In this document: in pieces, positions 35,653 to 47,939 of the stretch
How positions within the stretch are numbered: position 1 is the first letter of the stretch
Layout of the letters: each line of letters starts with the position of its first letter
Origin: a bacterium
GTDB lineage: Bacteria; Elusimicrobiota; Elusimicrobia; UBA1565; UBA9628
Direction of reading: 5' to 3'
NCBI GenBank assembly: GCA_021799485.1
Contig: JAJZAK010000003.1
Span: forward strand, 1-64,000
DNA: 64,000 nucleotides
The notes under the pieces: model-generated
Told to the model about the DNA's origin: nothing
The model's database searches: none
What the model saw: only the letters and a program-made list of their open reading frames with translations
Program-made: the position numbers and the translations under genes

Positions 35653-37248
35653 ATGCCCGCCGCCGTCCGACACGACGAACTCGAAACGATCAGCGTCAAG
35701 CCGACCTTGATCGGCCGCGAGCCTTATCTCCCCTCCGAACCGCCCCCCAAGACCCGCATCCTGCTCCTCGAGCCCTTCTATCCGGCGGAGGCGAAGTGGG
35801 GAAGCCTCAAGACCGAGCAGGGCTTCCTGCCGCCGATCGGCCTCATCTCGATGTATTCGTGGCTGCGCTGGAAGGGCTTCGACGTGGACTTCCAGGACAC
35901 GCAGTTCGGCCAGTTCACCGAGGCCTCCCTGCGGGAGTATCTGCGGCGCGGACGCTACGAGATCGTCGGCATCCCGGTGTTCACGCCGACCGCGGACTAC
36001 TGCTTCTGGACGGCGAGACTCTGCCGGGAGGTCCTGCCGGACTGCAAGATCGTCTTCGGCAACATCCACGCGAGCTCGACGCCCAAGCTGACGATGGAGC
36101 AATGCCCGGAGTGCGACTTCATCGTCCGCCATGAGGGGGAATACACTTTCGAAGAGCTCGTCCGCGCTCTCGCCCGCGGCGCCTCGCCCGACTTCGCCGC
36201 CATCCGCGGCCTCGTCTGGCGCCGCGGCGGCGAGATCGTCGTCAACCAGGATCGCCCCCTCATCGGCGACTTGGACACCCTCCCTCCGGGATTTTATTCC
36301 GACCTGGATCTCGCCGGCTACGTCCCGCACGTCACCCAGTACAGCGTGCTCCCGAACTACCCCCTCATCACCCAGCGCGGCTGCCCCTATCCCTGCAGCT
36401 ATTGCGAGGCCTCCAACATCCTGGGCAAGAAGCAAAGAGTCTACAGCCCCGCCCGCGTCGTCGAGGAGCTCAAGATTCTCAAGGAGAAAAAGGGCGCGCG
36501 CGGGATCTATTTCCAGGACTCGACTTTCACGATGAACCGCAAATACACGGTCGAGCTCCTAAGCCTCATGATCAAGGAGAAGCTGGGCCTCCTTTGGACC
36601 TGCAACACGCGCACCGACCGGGTCGATCCCGAGCTCCTCGCCATGATGCGCGAGGCGGGCTGCCGGACGATTTTCTACGGCATCGAGTCGGGCAACCCGG
36701 AGTCCCTGAAGGTCATCCACAAGCAGTGCACGGTCGAGCAGCAGACCCGCGGCGCGATGTGGACCCACGAGGCCGGCATCCGGATGCTGTGCAACTACAT
36801 CATCTGCCTTCCGGGGGAGGATGAAAAGATGGTGGAAAACACCATCCGATACGCGCGCAGCCTCAAGAGCCAGATGGCGCTTTTCTATCTTCCCGTGCCC
36901 TTTCCCGGATCCGCCCTTTACGAGGAGTGCCGCAAGGATGGAGGCCTGATCCGTCCCGACGCCCGTTGGAGCGACTACCTCTCGATCGACTTCGACAATC
37001 CCGTCTACGTCAATCCGAAGATCGGGAAGGAACGCATGAAGTATTGGTATCGGCGGGCCTTCCGCGATTATTATTTGACTCCGGGGGTGTGGTGGGCGAA
37101 CCTGCGCCAAGTCCGCTCCGCGCATGACGCGAGGCGCCTCCTGCGCGGGGGGCGGGCGCTTTCGATTCTGCTTGGATCGGGGATCCGGAGCCTCCTCAAG
37201 GGGTTCAACCGCGGCTACCATGGACAGGCGGCCCCGATCATCGACTAG
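35653..37248 (+). CDS. B12-binding-type radical SAM protein
   Basis: N-terminal Rossmann/B12-binding-like region; QRGCPYPCSYCEAS radical SAM CxxxCxxC motif; YGIESGNPESLKVIHK. Confidence 0.92.
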   Translation: MPAAVRHDELETISVKPTLIGREPYLPSEPPPKTRILLLEPFYPAEAKWGSLKTEQGFLPPIGLISMYSWLRWKGFDVDFQDTQFGQFTEASLREYLRRGRYEIVGIPVFTPTADYCFWTARLCREVLPDCKIVFGNIHASSTPKLTMEQCPECDFIVRHEGEYTFEELVRALARGASPDFAAIRGLVWRRGGEIVVNQDRPLIGDLDTLPPGFYSDLDLAGYVPHVTQYSVLPNYPLITQRGCPYPCSYCEASNILGKKQRVYSPARVVEELKILKEKKGARGIYFQDSTFTMNRKYTVELLSLMIKEKLGLLWTCNTRTDRVDPELLAMMREAGCRTIFYGIESGNPESLKVIHKQCTVEQQTRGAMWTHEAGIRMLCNYIICLPGEDEKMVENTIRYARSLKSQMALFYLPVPFPGSALYEECRKDGGLIRPDARWSDYLSIDFDNPVYVNPKIGKERMKYWYRRAFRDYYLTPGVWWANLRQVRSAHDARRLLRGGRALSILLGSGIRSLLKGFNRGYHGQAAPIID

Positions 37249-38108
37249 TGAAAACCCCCGGTTTCCCCGACGTCCTCGATATCGGCTTCGTCGCGACCCT
37301 CGTCTACGCGCTGCTCGTGTGGTTCAAGCAGACGAAGGCCGCCTTCGTCGCCATGGGATTTTTAGCCCTTTCGGCGATCTACCTCGCGGCGCGGATCGTC
37401 GACATGCGCATGACGACGGACATCTTCCGGGGGTTCTTCGACGTCTTCATCATCGCGATCGTCGTCATCTTCCAAGAAGAGCTCCGGCAGGCCTTCGAGC
37501 GCCTGGCTCTCCGGCTCCGGGGATTCGGCCGCGGCCCGGGCGTCGCGCCCGGGCCCAGGGAAATCGAGGTGCTCGTGAGAACGGCGGGGAAGTTCGCGCG
37601 GGAGAAGACAGGGGCGCTGATCGTCCTGCGCGGGAAAGACCCGCTGGACCGTCATCTGGAGGCGGGGTGGGATTTGGGCGGGATGATCTCCGAGGCGCTC
37701 ATCGAGAGCATCTTTGACTGGCATTCTCTCGGCCACGACGGCGCGGTGGTCGTCGAGGACGGGCGCATCAGCCGCTTCGGCTGCCATCTCCCCCTCTCCA
37801 AGGAGTCCTCCAAGGTGGAGGGTTTCGGCACGCGCCACGCCGCGGCCCTCGGGCTTTCCGAGAGGACGGACGCCCTCGCGATCGTCGTCAGCGAGGAAAA
37901 GGGAACGGTGTCCGTGGCCCAGGGAGGAGAGCTCGTCTATCTGGGGGACATCGGCGCGCTCCAGGAGAAGCTCGGCGCCTTCTATGCCGCAAACGCGCCT
38001 CAGACCGCCCGCGGCAAGCTCCGGCATTTTCTGCGCCGCAACATCAAGGAAAAGCTGGCCGCCCTCGCTATCGCGATCGTCGCCTGGATGCTTCTGGTGG
38101 GCTTGTGA
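37248..38108 (+). CDS. diadenylate cyclase-like protein (CdaA/DisA_N family) with N-terminal TM helices and a C-terminal TM
   Basis: FFDVFIIAIVVIFQEELRQAFERL; HSLGHDGAVVVEDGRI (DGA motif); FGTRHAAALGLSERTDALAIVVSEEKGTVSVAQGG. Confidence 0.85.
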   Translation: MKTPGFPDVLDIGFVATLVYALLVWFKQTKAAFVAMGFLALSAIYLAARIVDMRMTTDIFRGFFDVFIIAIVVIFQEELRQAFERLALRLRGFGRGPGVAPGPREIEVLVRTAGKFAREKTGALIVLRGKDPLDRHLEAGWDLGGMISEALIESIFDWHSLGHDGAVVVEDGRISRFGCHLPLSKESSKVEGFGTRHAAALGLSERTDALAIVVSEEKGTVSVAQGGELVYLGDIGALQEKLGAFYAANAPQTARGKLRHFLRRNIKEKLAALAIAIVAWMLLVGL

Positions 38109-39148
38109 TGCAAGTGACCCGCCGGGCGAAGGCCCTTCTCGATTTTCTCGCCGTCGAGGGCAAGAGGCTCTCGCCGCTTCTCATCCTCACCCACGACCAT
38201 CCGGACCCCGACGCGCTGGCCTCCGCCTGGGGGCTCGCGCATCTGGCGCGGCAGATGGGAGGCATCAGGGTTCGCATCGCCTACGGCGGCGCGATCGGCC
38301 GCGCGGAGAACAGGATGATGGCCGAAAGGCTCGGTATTCCCGCCGAAGTTTTGCGCCCTCGCGAGCTGGATTCTTTTGAGCACGCGGCCCTGGTCGACAC
38401 CCAGCCCGCCTTCCGCAACAACCGCTTCCCTCCGCGCAGGAAGCCCGCCATCATCGTGGACCATCATCCGTTGAATGCCGCGACGCGGGCGGATTTCGCG
38501 TGGATCGACAAGACGGCCGGCGCGACGACCACTCTGGTCGCGGAGGCCCTTCTCGCCTCCGGCGTGCGCGTGCCTCCCAGGCTCTCGACCGCGATCGTCT
38601 ATGGGATAGGGTCCGAGACGCAGAACCTGGGGCGGGAGGCGACCGGGCGGGACCTCGCCGTCTACCAGGCCTTCTGGCCGAAGGCGAGCGTCAAGACCCT
38701 GTGGAATATTTCCTACCCGCGCCGTTCAAGCGACTTTTTCGCGACGATCACCCGGGCGATTCGTCGCGCTTTCATCGCGCGCAACGTCATCGGAACGAAT
38801 CTGGGGCCGCTCAAGTCGCCGGATCGCGTGGCGCAGGTCGCGGATTTCCTTTTAACCCACGAAAACATGCGCTGGTCGATCGTCACGGGGCGCTACCGCG
38901 GCCGGCTCCACGTGTCATTGAGGACGACGGATCCGGCGGGCGCGGCGGGGCCGCTTCTGAAGAGGCTTTTGGGCGGCCGCAATCGCGCCGGGGGGCACCA
39001 GATGATCGCGGGCGGCGCGCTCGACGTCGGGGCCGACGCCTCCGAGGAGAAGTGGAGGGAGATCGAGGACGCGGTGACGCTGGCTTTCCTCGAGAGCCGC
39101 GGCGTCAAGCGCCCCGAGGACCGCGTCAGGCCCTACGAGAACGCCTAA
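38105..39148 (+). CDS. DHH/DHHA1 family phosphoesterase
   Basis: LTHDHPDPDALASAWGL, ALVDTQP, IIVDHHPLN, RNRAGGHQMIAGGAL. Confidence 0.92.
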   Translation: MMQVTRRAKALLDFLAVEGKRLSPLLILTHDHPDPDALASAWGLAHLARQMGGIRVRIAYGGAIGRAENRMMAERLGIPAEVLRPRELDSFEHAALVDTQPAFRNNRFPPRRKPAIIVDHHPLNAATRADFAWIDKTAGATTTLVAEALLASGVRVPPRLSTAIVYGIGSETQNLGREATGRDLAVYQAFWPKASVKTLWNISYPRRSSDFFATITRAIRRAFIARNVIGTNLGPLKSPDRVAQVADFLLTHENMRWSIVTGRYRGRLHVSLRTTDPAGAAGPLLKRLLGGRNRAGGHQMIAGGALDVGADASEEKWREIEDAVTLAFLESRGVKRPEDRVRPYENA

Positions 39149-39211
39149 AGCATCAGCGGCGTTCCCGCGGGCTGCTTTTCAGCTCGACCATCGTCCTCCG
39201 CGATTTGCATA

Positions 39212-39245
39212 TTCCTGAAAAAAAGTCTTGACTTTTTTTCAGGAA
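39212..39245. promoter_or_regulatory. perfect 16-bp palindrome (2-nt spacer) overlapping a TTGAC -35-like element
   Basis: ttcctgaaaaaaagtc tt gactttttttcaggaa, 26 bp upstream of the second DUF4143 ATG. Confidence 0.75.
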
Positions 39246-39270
39246 CCAATAAACTTAGTCCGGGGCTTTC

Positions 39271-40482
39271 ATGCGTTATCTATCGGGCGAGATCGAGCGC
39301 CTGCTGCGCGAGGAGCGCAAGATGGCCTTCATCGCCGGACCGCGGCAGGTGGGGAAGACGACGCTCGCCCGCCGCCTCCTGCGAGAGGCCGCTCAGGGCG
39401 GCAACTATTTCAACTGGGACGTGGAGAGCCACCGCCGGGCGATTCTTGCCCGCCCGGAGGGCTTCTGGGCCGTCGCGCCCGCCGGGCGACGGACGCGCGT
39501 GGCCCTCGACGAAATCCACAAATACCCTCGATGGAAGCGCTTCCTCAAAGGGATCTATGACGCCGCCGGACGGGAGACCGAGATCATCGTCACCGGAAGC
39601 GGCCGCTTGGACGTCTACCAGCGCGGCGGCGACTCCCTCTTCGGCCGCTACGGTCTTTACCGCCTCCATCCCTTCACGCTGGGGGAGCTTTTGTCTCCGG
39701 ATGGCGCCGGCGTCCGCGAGCCCGAGGTCCTCTGGCGCGAGGCGATCGAGCCCGCCGCGCCGGGGACCGCTCGGGCCTTGGCCGATCTGGAGCGCTTCAC
39801 CGGCTTCCCGGAGCCGCTTTTCGCGGCGAGCGAGAGCCGGCTGCGCCGCTGGAGGCGCGCCCGGCGCCATTTAATTTTGCGCGAGGACCTGCGGGACCTC
39901 ACTCGCATCCGCGACATCGGCCTCGTGGAGTCCCTCGCGGCGCTCCTGCCCGAGCGAGTGGGCTCGCCCCTTTCCCTCAACGCGCTCAGCGAGGACCTGG
40001 GAGTCGCCTTCGGGACCGTCCGGGCGTGGATGGAAACCTTGGCCCGTCTCTATTACGTCTTCGAAATCCGTCCCTACGCGGGCCGCCTGGCGCGGGCGTT
40101 GCGGCGGGAGGCCAAGATTTATTTGTTCGACTATTCCGAGGTTGCCGATCCGGGAGCGCGCTTTGAGAACATGGTCGCCGTCCATCTGCGCAAGCTCGTG
40201 GACGCCTGGAACGACTGGGGCGTGGGCGATTTCGAGATCCATTACGTGCGGGATAAGGAGAAGCGCGAGGCCGACTTCCTGATCGCCGAGTCGCGCCGCC
40301 CATTCCTGCTGATCGAGACCAAGCTCTCGGCCCGGGAGCCCTCCTCCTCTCTCCGCTATTTCCACGAGCGCCTCAGGCCCGCTCACGCGGCTCTCCTTTC
40401 CCGCGAGGAGCCCGCGCGCGGGCCGTCGTCGATCGGGGGCATTCGCGCCATCGGTGCGGCGCGGTTCTTGTCGCGCATCTGA
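39271..40482 (+). CDS. AAA ATPase with DUF4143 domain
   Basis: FIAGPRQVGKTTLARRLL, RVALDEIHKYPRWKRFLKG, IIVTGSGRLDVYQRGGDSLFGRY, FLLIETKLSAREPSSSL. Confidence 0.93.
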   Translation: MRYLSGEIERLLREERKMAFIAGPRQVGKTTLARRLLREAAQGGNYFNWDVESHRRAILARPEGFWAVAPAGRRTRVALDEIHKYPRWKRFLKGIYDAAGRETEIIVTGSGRLDVYQRGGDSLFGRYGLYRLHPFTLGELLSPDGAGVREPEVLWREAIEPAAPGTARALADLERFTGFPEPLFAASESRLRRWRRARRHLILREDLRDLTRIRDIGLVESLAALLPERVGSPLSLNALSEDLGVAFGTVRAWMETLARLYYVFEIRPYAGRLARALRREAKIYLFDYSEVADPGARFENMVAVHLRKLVDAWNDWGVGDFEIHYVRDKEKREADFLIAESRRPFLLIETKLSAREPSSSLRYFHERLRPAHAALLSREEPARGPSSIGGIRAIGAARFLSRI

Positions 40483-40540
40483 CGCCGCGCGCTCTCGAAT
40501 CCGGCGGCGCCAAAAATTTTTTTCCGCGGCGAAAAAAAGC

Positions 40541-40570
40541 TTGACAGAAATCGGCCGTTCGTGATATGAT
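40541..40570 (+). promoter_or_regulatory. rrn promoter
   Basis: TTGACA (40541-40546), 18-nt spacer, TATGAT (40565-40570), A/T-rich UP-like region just upstream. Confidence 0.7.
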
Positions 40571-40657
40571 GAGCAAAGTTCGCAACCGGAGCCTTGGGGC
40601 GCCGGGCAAAATAAAAAAGTTATCGTCGGCCTGAAGGAAAGGTCCTGCGGTAGCTTT

Positions 40658-40670
40658 TGCTCTTTGAAAA
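40658..40670 (+). promoter_or_regulatory. boxA-like rRNA antitermination element (16S leader)
   Basis: TGCTCTTTGAAAA resembles boxA TGCTCTTTAACA; a second one (GGTTCTTTGACA, 42669-42680) lies before 23S. Confidence 0.55.
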
Positions 40671-40838
40671 AATTTGCGGGTCAATGGGCGTCCTGATCCG
40701 GGCTCGTAAGGGTCCGGAAAGGATGAAAGGAAATAACGGTGTGGTGCCGCGCCCTTTATCGGACGCGGCAACGCATTGGTCAAACCAGCCATTTTGGGAG
40801 CCGTCCGGCCTCCTTAAAAAAAGACCGGATACCCTTTA

Positions 40839-42366
<1,528 letters not shown>

Positions 42367-42475
42367 GATTTTCGGTCTCACGTCCGGAAATCTGTCGCCC
42401 CTTGGGCCACAAGACCTGGTCGTTTCAGGCTTCTGGTTCGCGGGACGCCCATTGACTCGCAAATTTCCCTCGAGA

Positions 42476-42547
42476 GGGCTCGTAGCTCAGGGGTAGAGCA
42501 CACGCTTGATAAGCGTGGGGTCGGAGGTTCGAAACCTCCCGGGCCCA
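42476..42547 (+). tRNA. tRNA-Ile (GAT)
   Basis: GGGCTCG/CGGGCCC acceptor stem, CACGC-TTGATAA-GCGTG anticodon arm, GGTTCGAAACC; no encoded CCA. Confidence 0.95.
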
Positions 42548-42554
42548 AGTTTTT

Positions 42555-42627
42555 GGGCCCTTAGCTCAGCTGGGAGAGCGCCTGCTTTGCAAGCAGGAGG
42601 TCGGCGGTTCGATTCCGCCAGGGTCCA
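42555..42627 (+). tRNA. tRNA-Ala (TGC)
   Basis: GGGCCCT/AGGGTCC acceptor stem, CCTGC-TTTGCAA-GCAGG anticodon arm, GGTTCGATTCC; no encoded CCA. Confidence 0.95.
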
Positions 42628-42825
42628 TGCGGTTGGAGTGGCCGCGAGAGAGGGTTGGAGCCAATTTTGGTTCTTTGACAATGATAGCGCAGGCTTTGGA
42701 TACCGTCGTCCGATAAGTCCCTTGGGGGCGCGGCGCCGAATCCGAGGCCAAGAAATCAAGAAGGCCGAGCGTCTTTGGAGCGCAGATCTCCCCATGACCG
42801 GGAGATATGCGCGATGGAAGAATAT

Positions 42826-45838
<3,013 letters not shown>

Positions 45839-45931
45839 GTATTCTTCGATCGAAGAGAAAAGCTCGGTCTTCTTGGAAAGCGTTGGTCAATATCGTATGA
45901 TATGCTGTTTTGGCGAAATCTTGGGGTCTCG

Positions 45932-46052
45932 GCAAGGCCGGTGACAATTCCGGCGGGGAAACACCCGTTCCCATTCCGAACACGGCAGTTAAGCCCGCCA
46001 GGGCCGATGGTACTAGCGCCCAACTCGGCGCTGGGAGAGTAGGTCGTTGCCG
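45932..46052 (+). rRNA. rrf: 5S ribosomal RNA
   Basis: cccgttcccattccgaacacggcagttaagcccgccagggccgatggtact...ctgggagagtagg flanked by complementary ends; boundaries approximate. Confidence 0.9.
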
Positions 46053-46085
46053 GCCTTACCGAGACCCTGGGGCATCGGGGGCCCG

Positions 46086-46881
46086 TGGCATCCTGATCTT
46101 GGGCCTATCCTTTGGTTGCTCCGCTGGCGCGGGCGCGAAAACGCTCGGGCTGTCGGCGAGGCAGATGCCGGCGGGGTCGTTTCAAATCGTTCCGTACTTC
46201 TCCGGGTTTCAGGATCAAAAGTTGAACTTCGCGGTGACGCAGCCGGCGACGTGCAGCACGCCCAATGGTCTTCCGTTCTCTTGCACGGGGGGCGGGACGG
46301 TCGAGGCGAGCGGGAGCGGGCAGGCCGCCATGGTCAAGGTGGTGGCGCAGCCGTGGGAGGGATTTCAATATTATCTGTCGGCGGGCGCCGGGAGCTTCTC
46401 GGTGGCGATTCCGTCGGTGACGGTCACGAACACTCTCTCCGGCGACAATCCCGGGGTTATCTTCGACGGAGGCTTGCGCGCCGTGGTGGTGCCGGATACG
46501 ATCGTATCCCCGGCGGTCGCCGTCGACGCGGGCTTTTCGGGGTCTTGGTATCCGCTGGACCAGATTTCGGGGGCCTCGACGGGCGGCATCGACGATAGGC
46601 TGACGATTTTAAACGAGCAGGTTGCCGTCGAGACCAGCCATTTGTTTTGTCCCATGGGCGTCGGCGGCTGGAAGTTCGATCCCTACGGCGGCGTCGAATG
46701 GGTGCGGTATCAAACCGATTTGAAGGATCTCTCGGACGGGAGCCATGCGGGAGGCTTGACGGACGTCGTCACGCCTTTCGCCGGCATTCGCATCGGTCCG
46801 TATCCGCACGAGGGTGTTTTTGGCGAGGCTTCCTTCGTGGATGGCTATCATTACGCGGGGGGGCTTTATATCCAGTTTTAG
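46086..46881 (+). CDS. outer-membrane beta-barrel-like hypothetical protein; start codon unclear, may be 5'-truncated
   Basis: open frame from within 5S; signal-peptide-like ILILGLSFGCSAGAGAKT, then strand-rich sequence ending ...GEASFVDGYHYAGGLYIQF. Confidence 0.5.
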
Positions 46882-46907
46882 GGCGAGGCGGTTTGTACGG
46901 GAGAGCG

Positions 46908-47450
46908 ATGAAATACACGAAAAAAGAAAAGGTCGAAAAGTCAAAAGAGTTGGCCGTGGAGTTTGGGAAGACGGCCAATCTATTCTTCGCGGATTTCCAG
47001 GGGCTTAAGTTCCAGGAGATGGCGGAGTTGCGGAGCAAGGTGGCCCCCATGAAGGGCCGATTCCAAGTGCTCAAAAATACGATGCTCCGCTTCGCGCTTA
47101 AGGGCGCCGGCTTCGAGGGCGCCAAGCCCGACCTTTTTAAGGGACAGACGGCGATGCTGCTTGCGCCGGGGGAGGATCCTATCGCGGCGGCGAAGGTCTT
47201 GGCCGCATTCGCGAAGCAATTTCCGGCGTTCAAGCTTAAGGCTGGCTGGGTCGGCGGTGCGTGGCTGGGGGCGGAGGATGTCAAGAAGCTTTCGGCCCTG
47301 GCGACCAAACCCGAGCTGCTCACGAAGCTCGCCTCCGTCCTGTACGGCGCCATGTCGAATATGGCGGCGGTCCTGGCGGCGCCGGCGAGAGATTTGGCCA
47401 TGACGTTGAAGGCGTTGGAGGCCGAGCGGAGCAAGGCTCAGGCCGGCTGA
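46908..47450 (+). CDS. rplJ: 50S ribosomal protein L10
   Basis: ANLFFADFQGLKFQEMAELRSKV...FQVLKNTMLRFAL; followed by rplL. Confidence 0.93.
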   Translation: MKYTKKEKVEKSKELAVEFGKTANLFFADFQGLKFQEMAELRSKVAPMKGRFQVLKNTMLRFALKGAGFEGAKPDLFKGQTAMLLAPGEDPIAAAKVLAAFAKQFPAFKLKAGWVGGAWLGAEDVKKLSALATKPELLTKLASVLYGAMSNMAAVLAAPARDLAMTLKALEAERSKAQAG

Positions 47451-47456
47451 GGGGAC

Positions 47457-47478
47457 GTCGCGGGCCTTGGCCCGCGAC
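47457..47478 (+). other. perfect GC-rich hairpin between rplJ and rplL
   Basis: gtcgcgggccttggcccgcgac, CTTG loop, no following T-tract. Confidence 0.7.
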
Positions 47479-47511
47479 GAAGGCGATTAGACGATATTAA
47501 AGGAGGAAACA

Positions 47512-47913
47512 ATGGCGACTGCGACGAAGATGGGCAAGGAAGAAATCCTGGACGGAATCGCGAATTTGACGGTCTTGGAACTCTCGGAGCTGGTCAAGGC
47601 CATTGAGGAGAAGTTCGGCGTGAAGGCGGCTCCGGTCGCCGTTGCGGGAGCCGTTGCGGCCGCGGCGGCCCCCGCCGCCGGTGGCGCCGCCGCCGAGGAG
47701 AAGACGGAGTTCTCCGTCGTCTTGACGGGCGCCGGGGATAAGAAGATTCAGGTCATTAAGGTCGTGCGCGAGCTGACCGGTCTTGGCCTTAAGGAGGCCA
47801 AGGACCTTGTCGAGGCCGCCCCCAAGCCCGTCAAGGAAGGCGTGGCGAAGGCCCAGGCGGAGGAAATGAAGAAAAAACTGGTGGAGTCGGGGGCGACTGT
47901 TGAATTGCGCTGA
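47512..47913 (+). CDS. rplL: 50S ribosomal protein L7/L12
   Basis: [50 protein letters not shown]. Confidence 0.98.
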   Translation: MATATKMGKEEILDGIANLTVLELSELVKAIEEKFGVKAAPVAVAGAVAAAAAPAAGGAAAEEKTEFSVVLTGAGDKKIQVIKVVRELTGLGLKEAKDLVEAAPKPVKEGVAKAQAEEMKKKLVESGATVELR

Positions 47914-47939
47914 TCGGGCCAGATAGCCCAGGATCCCGC

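Noticed and set aside
45910-46085. N-terminal part of ORF 45910..46881 read as protein
   Set aside because: It overlaps the 5S rRNA gene; only the portion after 5S is plausible coding sequence.
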